Positions 25,214-36,257 of a stretch of 64,000 bases of DNA are shown one piece after another. The stretch is from Albifimbria verrucaria. Lineage: Eukaryota > Ascomycota > Sordariomycetes > Hypocreales > Stachybotryaceae. The translations under genes and the position numbers were made by a program. The notes under the pieces were generated by a model that was not told the DNA's origin, did not search any database, and was given only the letters and a program-made list of their open reading frames with translations. Location: positions 2,852,001 through 2,916,000 of the forward strand of contig JAHREC010000062.1 of the NCBI GenBank assembly GCA_020081605.1, written 5' to 3'. The first letter of the stretch is position 1, and every line of letters begins with the position of its first letter.

Positions 25214-26713
25214 TGTCTTTGTCTTTGTTGTTGATGCGGCGACGGGCGCTGGCCTGGTTGCTGAGTTTGATCGAAGGGGTTGTTGGCCAGGCAAAGGCTG
25301 AGAGTTGGCTGTTGACGTCAAAAGTCTGCGCTATCGGCGGTCGCGGAAAATCCCTAAAGCCCACCAGGACGGAGAATTGGACAGCAAGGACCGTCGAGGT
25401 CTGAGATGCTACGACTTTATTCCGAAGAACTGAATGCAAGAGAAAAAGCGCAACCCGGGCTAGAGAGAAAAGAGGGCTGACAAGAAAACAAAGCGTTTAC
25501 GACGATCAACCTTAGCTCGAGCTGACAGGTCATCAACCAAGACCAAGGCACCAGGCGGGTGGACGGGAGACGGGAAGTCGGTCATACAGTAAGTACAATG
25601 ACCCTGGGCCTTGCACCCGTTAACCATTTAGAACCCGGCAATTAGGCGTGTGCGCTAGCTGACTGGAGGCGACGCAATAGGGCCACGCGTTTTGCGCTGC
25701 CACGGTTACAGCCAGCGCTAGCTGGACTTGCTGGACCTGCACACTGCCTTGGAGCAGAGCACCAGCAGCCCCCAAAGCCACTGCTGCGCCACGCCAAGGC
25801 ACATGGCCCAATCGACGGGCGGGTGCCCGGGCTGTTTATTATAGAACCGAGCTAGGGTCCCTAGCTGAGACAGCTGCTAACGGGTCAAACCCTTCGGGCA
25901 AGATCTACCCTGGCGCTGTATCAAGTAGTCTTGCTGTTGTTGTTGTTTGGGGGCTGACCAGCTACAAAACGGTAGCCTTTTCGCATTCCAGAGCCGTTGC
26001 GGCTTTTCTGCTGACAGTAAGCTTCCGCTGACTTAGCGAGAGTTTGAGCATGAGTTAGTTCGAGATGGAACGACACCAAAGAATATGAGCTTGTCCTTTT
26101 TCTTTTCGGAGATTGCCTTTTATGTATTCGTGAATAAAGCTAAGCAACTTAAGTTGATGCTGCGTTGCTTCCGTCCTTCCCCATCCATACGTGCATCACC
26201 TTAAAAACAACGTCTACAGTGTCGCCACCGCAATTTCGGCGACTTTCACACTGTAGTGTCCCTGCCTTCTCCTGGCTTGCCATGTGAGGAACATGTGCTT
26301 ACACCAACCTCTGTGTTTCAAATTCCTCCATGTTATTCTCAACAACCGCAACCGCAATGTCCCGTCAAATACCAGGCTGCCTCGGAGTGGATCAACAGCC
26401 GCAACGGTCAATCTTTGGGACAAGGACGCCCCCACCGAGCCAATGGCTCGAGCCACGAGTGAGCTTCACAAGGTTTGAGGCGGCGTCCCTCAAGATGGCT
26501 TCAGTGGACATGGACGTGCATATTAATAGTTTTATTGGTCTTATTCTTGTTTCGTTTCGTTAATTAGCCGCAGCCACCGTTGGCCTCCTCTTCCGCCTCA
26601 AAACCCGTCACCATTAGAAAGTAAATACACGAGTGAAAAGTTCAGCTGTACAATGACACTAGCGCGACCTTCGCACCAACACACCTCAACCACTCCCACT
26701 ACCACTGCCACCA
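25214..26713. other. Intergenic region, no gene seen
   Basis: About 1.5 kb between two minus-strand genes. It should contain the 5' leader and promoter of the MARVEL gene (left) and the 3' end of the small secreted-protein gene (right). The open frame around 25214-25439 is a continuation of the MARVEL reading frame and could include a 5' coding exon. No other gene is supported. Confidence 0.5.
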
Positions 26714-27400
26714 CTACCAAAATAGCAATCCCAGTGGCATCAACATTTTCACCACCGTCCAGCTCCCGCTAAGGTCGTTGCCCCTCGCCGCGGCACCGGT
26801 AGCAGGCTTGTTGATTTCTTGGACCTTGCCTTGCTGTTCCTGCTGCTGTCCCTCGCTTCGCTCTGCGAGGAATTCCAGCGGCGCCGCAGTGATGGCGGGT
26901 GATACTGGTGCGATGTCGACCATCTCGCCCATATCAATCTCAGATCGCTTGGTAGGTCTAGGCGTGAACGCCACGGCATGACCTCCGATGGGATATGTCA
27001 TCGTCCTGGTAATGGCAAAGAAGCCGCAGGTGGTGCAGACGTCGTTGGCCACGGTGAAACCCATGGGGATACCCGTTTGACGAGGGTAGATGGGTGCTCG
27101 CGACATGCCCTGGTAGATCTCCTTGACGGTGTAAGCGGAGGGACGAACACCAAAGACACCGCCAAACACATCCAGGGTAGTGGTGTAGACGTGGGTATGG
27201 AAGCACGTAGCGCAACCACAGCCCTGACATGGGGGCATTGTGACAGTCACGCAGCCATCACCACCGACGACAGGCGTTGGCGGGACATATTCGAAACATG
27301 ACGTTACGGTGCTGATCGGGCATACAGCTTGCTGCAAGCCGACCACAAGCAGCGCCTGTGATAGCGTGTAAAGAATGACCGCAGAGGTGATCTTCGTCAT
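26714..27400 (-). CDS. Small Cys-rich secreted protein, probably GPI-anchored
   Basis: I do not recognise the family. The start is the ATG at 27400; the open frame runs back to a TTG at 27418. The N-terminus (MTKITSAVILYTLSQALLVV) is a clear signal peptide. The mature N-terminal half has about ten cysteines, including CQGCGCATC, and a later CTTCGF, suggesting a disulfide-stabilised domain. The second half is Pro/Glu/Gln-rich and low in complexity. The last 20 or so residues are hydrophobic after a small-residue site (NDLSGSW), consistent with a GPI signal. There is no intron and no frame break over about 228 codons. It is transcribed divergently from the adhesin gene with 981 bp between starts, so the two surface proteins could be co-regulated. 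Confidence 0.75.
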   Translation of the reverse strand: MTKITSAVILYTLSQALLVVGLQQAVCPISTVTSCFEYVPPTPVVGGDGCVTVTMPPCQGCGCATCFHTHVYTTTLDVFGGVFGVRPSAYTVKEIYQGMSRAPIYPRQTGIPMGFTVANDVCTTCGFFAITRTMTYPIGGHAVAFTPRPTKRSEIDMGEMVDIAPVSPAITAAPLEFLAERSEGQQQEQQGKVQEINKPATGAAARGNDLSGSWTVVKMLMPLGLLFW

Positions 27401-28381
27401 CTTGACCGAAGGATTCAACTATAACGAAAGTGATGAATACAACCAAGTAAACGATGGGGGAAGGGGAAGAAAAGAGTGGATGGTCGACAATCGTCAAGGC
27501 TAAGTACGAGGGTCACGATGAAAGAAAAAGCCCTACCCAGCATATGCATATATAATCCATCCGTATTATTGTGTATATTTTCATGTTGTGTTAACTCATT
27601 TGGACTCCCCAGCAACCGAAAAGCTGATTGGTATGCTGTTTGCATATTGCAATCGTTCGCAAACATTGGCCAGAAACCGCCCAAGGGGCTAGGATCATCC
27701 CGCTTCTGGAGGCTGCGGGAGCGCTAGAGGCCGATGGGATTTGCCATCCCGGGAACGCATCGGGATGGCAGTGTCTCAGGGACGTATCTGCCAGCAAGAG
27801 TAACGGCTCCGAGGGAAGGCAGGATGGCTGCAACGAAGGAAATAACAATTTCCACTGGCTACAGGTTCTGGAACGACGTCCCGCCATGGATCGAAATGCT
27901 TATCCTTTTCCGGTTACGATGCGGATGGACAAGCTCGATCTCCCATTGCCGATTCTGTCTCAGGCGGGAGTGTCTCCAAGGGAACGGAAACTCCACAAAT
28001 CTTCCCTCACTAGCCTCAAGAATGAAAACATGGCTATGTCTCACCGAATAACGTCTCCGGCGTAGGCCTAGATCCCGTTGCAGGTACTGTGCGCCACAGA
28101 GCGCATAGTCCAGCATGGCAGCAAGGAACGCTTCCGTCTGTGGCATTCGCAGACATTGCGACTCTACCTGGTCCATTCCCGCCATGGGGTTGTTTTGGAA
28201 TACAACGGCCGAAATGCCTCGATGACCGAATTATAGAAGAGGAGGCGGAAACCAGTTTTCGTTGACCGGATAACCTCTCCATCTCAACAGTGTCGTTCTC
28301 TATGGGCTACTGCTCTTCCAGTCCTTTTAGTCATTCGTTTAATATACTAACCCTTACAGCAAACCCCATTGAGCATCAGCC
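27401..28381. promoter_or_regulatory. Shared divergent promoter region of two surface-protein genes
   Basis: The 981 bp between the secreted Cys-rich gene (minus) and the adhesin (plus). Just before the adhesin ATG there is a good intron end (ACTAAC at 28346-28351, acceptor AG at 28358-28359), implying a spliced leader or an upstream coding exon. Open frames in both directions here (for example 27859-28185, minus) are unrecognised and unsupported. Confidence 0.5.
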
Positions 28382-31300
28382 ATGCTGAGACGCTGGCTGT
28401 TCTCCATGCTCCCCGTTGGCGGGTTGAGCCTCGGCACTGGTAACATCCAAGAGCTTGCTTACGGAGCACAGCAAAACTTTGCACAGATCAACCAGATCTG
28501 CTACACTTACATCACGGCGCAATGCGGGCCTACGGCGGTTACCACTGCGTCGCAGGCAGTGGTGTCATCGGCCGCTGCTGCCACCACTCCGACAACGGCA
28601 GCGGTGGTCACTTCGAGCGTTAACTATGGAACGGTTACAACCACACAGCCTTACTCAGGCACAAGCGCCGTCACAGGGCGTGTCACCTCAACTGTCCCGG
28701 CCTCTGGAACCAACCCTGCAACTGTTATCGTCTATGACCCGACGTACACGACTGTTACTGAACAATACTCTGGCACTTCACCTATCTTCAGACCTACAAC
28801 CATCACTCGGGCACAGCCTTCTGGTACTGTCCCAGGCACCGTCGTCGTTCAGTATCCCGTCACAACTTACACCATCCCGTACCTTGGTCCCAGCGGTGTC
28901 ACTGGCCCTGTCACATACACCATCTATGACCCGACTGGAGGACCACCAGGCACCGTCATCGTTGAGACTCCTGTCTTCGTTACTACCACGGTGCCATACA
29001 CCGGGGCGAGCTCGATCACAGGCCCCATCACCTCGACTGTTCCAGCTTCTGGTATCCTTCCAGGTACTGTCATTGTCCAAGTTCCCTTGACCACCACCAC
29101 AGTGCCCTACACTGGTGCTTCGCCTATCTACGGCCCCACTACCAGAACGGCTCTCCCCACTGGCGCTGGATCTACGGGAACCGTCTTCGTCGAGACCCCG
29201 GTATATGTCACTACCACGCAGCCGTACAATGGTCTCTTCCCATCCCTGGCCCCATCACTATCGGAACGGTCCCACCATCTGGCACTGTCCCAGGAACAGT
29301 CATCGTCCAAGCACCCTACGTTACCACTACGCAGCCTTACACGGGCACTGGGTTCCTCCCTTCCCCATTCCCGTTACGACGATCCCTCCCAGCGGCACCG
29401 CTCCCGGAACGGTCATCTACCAAGCGCCCTACATCACCCGCACCCGGGCCTGCACCAGGACCGGCGGCCCGTACAATGGACCCACTCCGGTTACCACCAT
29501 CGCTCCGAACGGATGGTTCCCCGGTATCGTCGTCGTGGAGGTTTGCTATACAACCGTTACGCAGCCATACAGTGGAACCCAAGCTCTCACTGGGCCTACC
29601 ACGGTTACGACTGTCTCGGCCACTGGTAGCGCACTTGGAACTGTCATCGTCCAGACCCCAACGACCACCCCTGCTCTGCCATGGACCAGCGTCACCGTGC
29701 CCCCGGCCTTGATTGAGACAAGCACTGGCGCCCCAGGCTCGACTGCCTCCAACGCCGCGCCGGTGACCAACAGCCTACCAAGCTCTGCCTCTGGTGCTTC
29801 GTCTGCCGCCAACAGCGCAGCCTCCAACTTTGTCAGCTCAGGTGTCTCGTCCGGCGCTCCTGCTTCAGGCTCTGGCGCTTCCTCCGCTGCTCCGGCCTCT
29901 GGTTCTACTAGCGCTGCTTTTGTTGACCCGGCCCTTGCTTCACAGTCTTCCACCGGTGCTCCCGCCTCTGGCTCTGGTGCTTCCACTGCTGCTCCTGCTT
30001 CTGCATCTGGTGCTTCTTCTGCTGCACCAGCCTCCGGTTCCGGTGCCTCATCAGGTGCCCCAGCTTCTGGCTCTGGTGCTTCCACTGGTGCTCCTGCTTC
30101 TGATTCAGGAGCTTCCACTGCCGCTCCGGCCTCCGGCTCTGGTGTATCATCTGCTGCTCCGCTTCTGGCTCAGGCGCCTCTTCAGGTGCTCCGGCTTCTG
30201 ACTCAGGAGCCTCTACTGCTGCTCCTGCTTCTGCTTCTGGCTCCGGCACTGCAACTGCTGGCCCGGATACTGCTTCAGGCGCTTCAACAGTAGCACCGGC
30301 TGCTTCATCCGCCGCTCCCGCCTCCGCCTCAGGTGCCTCTTCTGGTGCCCCGGCTTCCTCTGCTGCCTCTGGTGCTTCCTCTGCTGCCTCTGGTGCTTCC
30401 TCTGCTGCCCCTGCTACAGCTTCGGGCTCTGGTGCTTCGACTGGCGCCCCCGCCTCTGGTTCCGGTACTGCAACTGCTGGCCCTGATACTGCTTCGGGTG
30501 CTTCAACTGTAGCCCCGGCTGCTTCATCCGCCGCTCCCGCATCCGCCTCAGGTGCCTCTTCTGGTGCCCCGGCTCCCGACACTGCCTCGGGGCTTCTACC
30601 GCCGGTCCTGATACCGCCTCAGGTGCCTCTACTGCTGCTCCCGCTTCTGCTTCTGGCTCTGGTGCCTCAACTGCTGGCCCTGATACTGCATCAGGAGCCT
30701 CCACCGCTGCACCAGCCTCCGGCTCTTCTACCGGCGCTGCAACTGCTGGCCCCGATACCGCTTCAGGAGCTTCCACTGGTACCCCTGCCTCCGGCTCTGC
30801 CTCAGAAGCTTCCTCTGCTGCCCCTGCCACAGCTTCGGGCTCTAGTGCTTCTACTGGTGCTGCAACTGCTGCCCCTGATACTGCTTCAGGTGCCTCAACC
30901 GCAGCCCCGGCTGACTCATCTGCCGCCCCTGCCTCCGGCTCTGGTGCTTCTACTGGCGCTCCCGCCTCTGGCTCTGGTACTGCAACTGCTGGCCCCGATA
31001 CTGCTTCAGGTGCCTCGACTGCTGCTCCGCCTCCGGCGCCTCTTCCGGCGCCCCTGCCTCCGGTACTGCCTCAGGAGCTTCGTCTGCTGGTCCAGCTACA
31101 GCTTCTGGTTCCGGCGCTTCCAGTGCTGCCCCTGCCTCTGGCTCTGGCACTGCAACTGCTGGTCCCGACACTGCCTCGGGTGCCTCAACCGCCGGCCCTG
31201 CTACCGGCTCGGGTGTTTCATCTGTCGGCCCCGCCATTGCTTCCAGTTCAGGCGCCTCTTCAGGAGCCGCTGCTTCCAACACAGCTTCTGGCGTCTCATC

Positions 31301-32186
31301 TGCTGCTCCCAACAGCGTCACGACCACACCAGTTCTGGTTTCAACGGTTAACCCTGTAGCCACGTCCTCGAGACCAGGATCAACTAGCGTTGTGTCTCTT
31401 CCCGATGTCAACCGCGACCCCCTGGCCCGGCTTTTGCCTGCGAGGCCGACGGTTTCTACATCTACAACAGGCAGCTTGGCAAGGTGGATCTCCTGACTGG
31501 TGATGTCTACCGCATCCGTGACCGCATTGGGCCCGGTTCCGAGCTGAACGCCCTGGGTTACAACATCGTGGACAACTACCTCTACGCCATCGCCCTCAGC
31601 ATGGAGAGACGCAGCCTCGTCCGTATCGCCGCCGACGGTGCCTCGACCATCGTCGCCGACCTGCCCACCACCCTGACCGATCTCCGCGCTGGTGACATCA
31701 CCGACTTCGGCCGCTACTTTGTCTTCACCACCACCGCCAACACCGAGTGGCTCGAGATCGACGTCGACCCTAGCTCGCCCGACTACGGCCGCATCGTCAA
31801 CTCCGGCAGAGCCTCTTTCGGCAACCTCCCCGTCAACTGCATCCGCGACATCGCCTACGTCCCCAACACCGCCCGCTTCTACACTGTCGCATCCTTCGAG
31901 CCCACCTACTCCGCCCTCATCAGCTGGGACCCCTACACCAACACCTGGAGCCTCATCGAGTCCTACGGCAACATCGCCGGCAACAACGTCTGGCCCGCCA
32001 TGTACGGCGCCGACGATGGCTACATCTACGGTTCCGTCGAGGTCACCAACGAGATCTACTCCTTCCCCACTGCTGGCGGCCCCCACGAGACTCACCCGCG
32101 GCCCTCGCGAGAACTGGTTCGACGGTGCCAGGTGTTTCGCCGGCGGCCCCGTCATGGCCATGTACCAGCTCCCCGGCGCGCCGTAA
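28382..32186 (+). CDS. Large repetitive adhesin-like surface protein with DUF6923-type domain
   Basis: Predicted cell-surface or wall glycoprotein. The ATG at 28382 opens a region with Cys pair CYTYITAQC, then about nine Thr/Ser/Pro-rich repeats of 40-47 residues. Their cores read like TTTVPYTGAS, TSTVPASGTxPGTVIVQxP and resemble fungal adhesin/flocculin repeats. From about 29750 to 31330 follows a low-complexity Ala/Ser/Gly/Pro tract (units such as GASTAAPASGS and TATAGPDTASG), likely O-glycosylated. The C-terminal 230 residues (from about 31430: FACEADGFYIYNRQLGKVD, LNALGYNIVDNYLYAIA) match the DUF6923 type found at the ends of such adhesins. The frame is broken at about six sites (near 29235, 29370, 30160, 30590, 31030, 31400) and at C-run 32080. 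With the last corrected, the protein ends PVMAMYQLPGAP at 32186. No strong signal peptide is visible at the ATG; a spliced upstream exon may supply it. No GPI tail is seen. Confidence 0.8.
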
Positions 32187-32648
32187 GTTCCGCCTGCATG
32201 GGGTTGGGAGCGATCGAGAAAGCATTTACCCTTTCTTTCAACCAAAAACTGATGGAGTGATGACGATGGGGATGATGAAGGCGCACCATTGGGTGCTGCT
32301 CATGTGTATATTAGTAGTAACGAAACCACTGCCGACTCTGGCAAATGTTCCCTTTTTATGATACTATAATTCTAATTAAAAAATTTTTGTCCTTTTTTTG
32401 TCATTCAAATTATTTTCTCCATTGCATTTCGCCGTGACTTGAATGTGAGGCTGAATCAATGCATGTCTGGAGTGTGATAAAACTGGACAATGTTATTAAT
32501 TATCTAATGCCTGAACTTCTAAGTCTATTGATATCCAATACAATTTTTCTTTATACCATGGCGTGCGACACAGTTGTACAGGATTTTATTTTACCACACA
32601 AAGTCTCGGTGAGTCCTAGCGAAATATGCTTCGGGGCATAGTGCCAGA
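32187..32648. other. Convergent intergenic region
   Basis: The 462 bp between the 3' ends of the adhesin (plus) and the transporter (minus). It is AT-rich with T and A runs typical of fungal 3' UTRs. No gene is seen. Confidence 0.6.
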
Positions 32649-34367
32649 TTATCTCCTTTCGAGGGTCGAATGGAGCGTGTGGTGCTTCATCAGAGCAACA
32701 CTGATGAGGCCGAGGAGCGACAAGCCCAACAAGGTGAACCAGACGCTTTGGAAGGCCTCGATGAAGGATTTCATGACGCCATCGTACCACCCCTCCGGGA
32801 GGTGCTTTAGCTCGCCCAAATCCTCGCGGATACGGTGGATCTCCTCGGCGGCGTTGGGCCTGTCGCCGAATCTCTCCCACAAACGAGCCTTGAGAACATT
32901 CTGGTAGACAGCCGAGCCGATTGTTATGCCGACTGTGCCGCCCAGACTTCTGGCGAGGTCTAGATGGCCTTGTTAGTAGCCTCGACAAAATGTGATTTCG
33001 ATCGAACTTACATGTAGCAGACGTGACGACTGCCTGCTGCGAATGATCCACAGCAGCGATACAGCCAACCATGGTTGTCGTCAACATCGCACCATAACCA
33101 CTACCAACGAAGAAGAACGCAACACTACTGAGCCAGACTGGGCTGTGCTCGTTTTGGAAGTTGAAGAGAATAACCCCAACCACTATGGAGAAAACGGTTA
33201 TTATTCCCAACTTGGTGTAGCGGCCTGTCTTCCTCATGATGAACCCAGCGGTTACAGAGCCAATAGCAATACCGACGGGAGAAGGAGCATCTTCAATCCT
33301 GCGGTAGTAGCGCTATCACCTGTAACTTGCAGGTAGAGTGGGACGTAAAAGATGCCACACAAGACGACCATGGTGCAGAAGAGGTTGCAGAAGCAAGCGG
33401 CGAGCACAGACCGTGTTGCGAGGAGCCGGACGGGGATGATGGGCTGAACGACTCTGCTCTCCCACCAGATGAACAGGGCGAATGTGACGACAGACAAGGG
33501 GATGGTGGTGAGTGGCAGTGGATGGATCCAGGGAACAAGATTTCCGCCAGCGTTCAGACCTAGAAGCAGGAGCACGAGGAACGATACAGTGAAGAAGACA
33601 CCGCCAAAATCAATGCGGGCGAGATACGACTTGTCCGACTGCTTGGGAGGTATCTTAACGAGGAAGGCGACAGCGACAGCCGAGATGAGAACCGGAGGAA
33701 CCTGAAGGAGGAATGCGAGCCTCCAGCCCCGTTTGGTGTAGTCGTTCAGCAGACCTCCAACAACACCACCAAGCATGGCTCCCGAGCCATAACAGATGTT
33801 GCCTATGCCCTGAACGATACCTCGCGAGCGCAGAGGGACCAAATCGGAGCCGACAAAAGTCGAAATGCTCATCAAGCCACCGCCGCCAATGCCTGCCACG
33901 ACACGTCCCAAGATCATAACGTACTGGTCCTGCGCCAGGCCGCAGATGAGATTGCCGGCCGCAAAGAGAAGATTGCTGACCACGAGACCAGGTCCGCGAC
34001 CAAAGATGTCGGTCAATCTGCCCGAGATAGGCTGGAAGGCGGCATTGGAGATGAGGTAAGCCGTCGCCAGCCAGGACAGCAGGCTGAGGGAGTCAAACTC
34101 GCTGGAGATGGGACCCGAGAGCGTGGCGATGATGGTCGAGTCAATTGCGCCAAGAAACGTGCCGAACCAGACGGTGACCATGATGATGGTCAGCTTAGTG
34201 AATGACACCTCCTCCGCCAGCACAGTTCGCTCCTCCTCCTGAGGAGCACCATTCGAGTTCACAGCTCCATTAGCATCCTCAGCCGCGGGCTGCAGTAGAG
34301 GCGTCCTCTCCGCGTCAACGGGCTGTCGAGCTCGCCGCTCCGCATCCTCATTCCCGCGTGCGGGCAT
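32649..34367 (-). CDS. MFS transporter, DHA2 family (Fnx1/Vba-like)
   Basis: A 14-helix major facilitator of the drug:H+ antiporter-2 group, closest by eye to S. pombe Fnx1 and yeast Vba proteins, which move basic amino acids into the vacuole; some relatives export drugs. The start is the ATG at 34367 (MPARGNEDAERR), followed by a hydrophilic N-terminus with LLQP, a possible vacuolar di-leucine-like signal. Typical motifs are TFLGAIDSTIIATLSGPI in helix 1, SWLATAYLISNAAFQP, GRLTDIFGR (motif A) and ICYGSGAMLGGVVGGLLND (motif C). An intron at 33011-32960 joins SATY to LARSLGGTVGITIGSAVYQN. One frame break falls at GGG 33277-33279: adding one C on the coding strand gives LLLPVGIAIGSVTAGF and keeps the transporter continuous. 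The substrate cannot be told from sequence. Confidence 0.9.
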
Positions 34368-35274
34368 CTTGTCTGGTCTCCCTTGCTCGAATTGGTTTAG
34401 TAGAGCGGAGCGAGAGGAAATGCCACGCAAAGAGCAGAGGGTGAAAGTCGCAGAGGCAAGTTCACGGTGTGATGTAGTTGCCTGTACTTGAAGCAGGTTG
34501 GCTGATTAGTCATGCCGTGTATTATCCCTGATTGGGGAAGGTGCCCTTGCGACACCGAGCCGCGATCGGCAAGAGAGGCGTTTTCTGTGATACTGGAGTC
34601 GGAGCTTGAGCTTGAGCTTTTGCTTGAGTATTTGCTGGTGCTCACCAAAGCAATGACCAGTCACAGACACCTCGTCCGTCCAACGTAAATCCCACGCATC
34701 GTTCAAGCAGAGCTAACACCGTGTCTCGGAGTGGACACTCCCTATACCTCCCCAGAGCCCGACCACAGAGTCTACTAATGCAAACGCACCTGCATTGCCG
34801 TCGATCCTCGGCTACTACAAAAGCGTCTGACGCAGGTCCGTCTGTGGCTGCGTGCATTTTTTCCACAGTTCGGCTTCGTCTCACTCAGAAATGTTCCATA
34901 CACGGCACTAGATCAGGGAAACACATGGCGTTGCTCTGCGTCATAACGTAATTCACAACCCTACTCTATGCAATGCATGCTATGCTCGTAGAGTAAAAAA
35001 CAATAAAAATAGACAGAAGCCCACAAAACACAGCCTTCGACGAGCTGATGCAGTGATCCATCGTCGTTTGGGTTTTGTACCTTTTCCCTCCCTCAGCCAA
35101 TGTGCAAAGCCGACATTCATTTACAACACAACATCGCTGTCCCCATCCGAGGTGCGATCCCGGAGGCCCCCGCCAGGTTCGGTGGTCGGCTCATGTCTCG
35201 GCCGCTAATGTTCCGCCCGGTCGCATGACGTGATGCCCTTTTTTCCTCGCTGCAGGCCCTCAGCCCTACAGGCT
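34368..35274. other. Intergenic region, no gene seen
   Basis: About 0.9 kb holding the transporter promoter (left) and the aldolase 3' UTR (right). The coding strand shows a poly-pyrimidine and repeated AGCTCA/AAGCTC patch near 34600-34625. No ORF is convincing. Confidence 0.5.
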
Positions 35275-36257
35275 CTACAGGCTCTTCTCGACCTCCATGG
35301 CCTCGCGTGTGCCCTCCTCGATCGCGGCAATGCGCGCGGCGTCGAGGCGCTTGAGGGGTCGGCGAGGGAAGCCTCCGTATCCGTAGTAGCTCTGGATCGC
35401 TCCCTTGGTGCCGGCGATGGCGGCCTTGGTCAGCGGCCAGTCGCCCGCGCTGAGCACCTTCTGCAGCTCTGCCGCCTCGTCCTTCTTGCCCTCGGCGTAC
35501 AGGTTCCACACGCGCGCGCACAGCTTGGGCATCACGTTGGCACCGCCGGCGATGATGCCGCTGCCGCCGCTCACCAGCGTCTGCACAGTGAAGTCGCACA
35601 TGCCGCCAAAGCCATGTAGCCAGAGCCCTCGGAGAAGGGGTCTTGGCCTTGGTGGCACGCGCTACGCGGGTCAGCTTGCCGTTGTTACCGCAGGTGAACT
35701 TGGTTCCGACAATGTTGGGGTGCTCGGCGAGCTTGATGAGCACGTCGCTGTCGAGGTCGATGCCGCTGACCGCGCCGGGGTAGTTGTAGATGATGATGGG
35801 GAGCGCGCTCTTGTCGGCCAGGTTGATGAAGTAGTTGACGACGGCCTCCTCGTCCATCTGGGCGCGGTAGTACGAGGGGAAGCACCAGGGTGTAATCGGC
35901 GCCAGCGTCGGCGGCCAGCTGGGTCAGCTCGATGGTGCCTCGGACGCTGCCCTCGGTAGCACCGAAGATGATGGGGGTCGAGGTGAAGCCAGCCTCGTCG
36001 AGGGCCTCACGGGTGGCCTTGACGACGGCAGCCTTCTCCTCCCTCGTGCAGTGCACGGCCTCTCCGTTGGAGCCCATGGCGACGAGGCCGACGAGCCCGG
36101 AGCGTACCAGCCGCTCGGCATGCTTCTTGATCGTGGGGATGTCCAGGTCCTCCGTCTCGGGGTCGAAGAAGGTCATGGTGGGAGCGTAGATGCCGCAGGG
36201 CAGGGGGCGGCGAGAAGCCGCATGACCGTTGGTCGCAGAACCGTTGACAGCCGCCAT
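35275..36257 (-). CDS. DHDPS/NAL-family aldolase (HOGA or LGA1-like)
   Basis: A class I (Schiff base) aldolase of the dihydrodipicolinate synthase family. Filamentous fungi lack the bacterial lysine route, so the likely reactions are 4-hydroxy-2-oxoglutarate cleavage or, as in Trichoderma LGA1, L-threo-3-deoxy-hexulosonate cleavage in D-galacturonate catabolism. The start is the ATG at 36257. Family features: GSNGEAVH (substrate carboxylate loop), YNYPGAVSG with the catalytic Tyr, and IVGTKFTCGNNGKL with the Schiff-base Lys. The frame is broken three times: an extra C at run 35876-35879 (should read VLPSYYRAQMDEE), a missing C at run 35637-35640 (KTPFSEGSGYM) and a missing T opposite AAA 35608-35610 (AFGGMCDFTVQ). 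With these the protein is about 325 residues, ordinary for the family, and no intron is needed. Confidence 0.88.

Noticed and set aside
29546..30830. Several minus-strand Glu/Ala/Pro repeat ORFs
   Set aside because: Mirror images of the adhesin repeat tract; no independent start, intron or motif evidence.
30950..32245. 431-codon open frame on the minus strand
   Set aside because: It is antisense to the adhesin's Ala/Ser tract and DUF6923-type domain. Its Glu/Ala/Val/Gly-rich translation is what the reverse of GC-biased codons gives.
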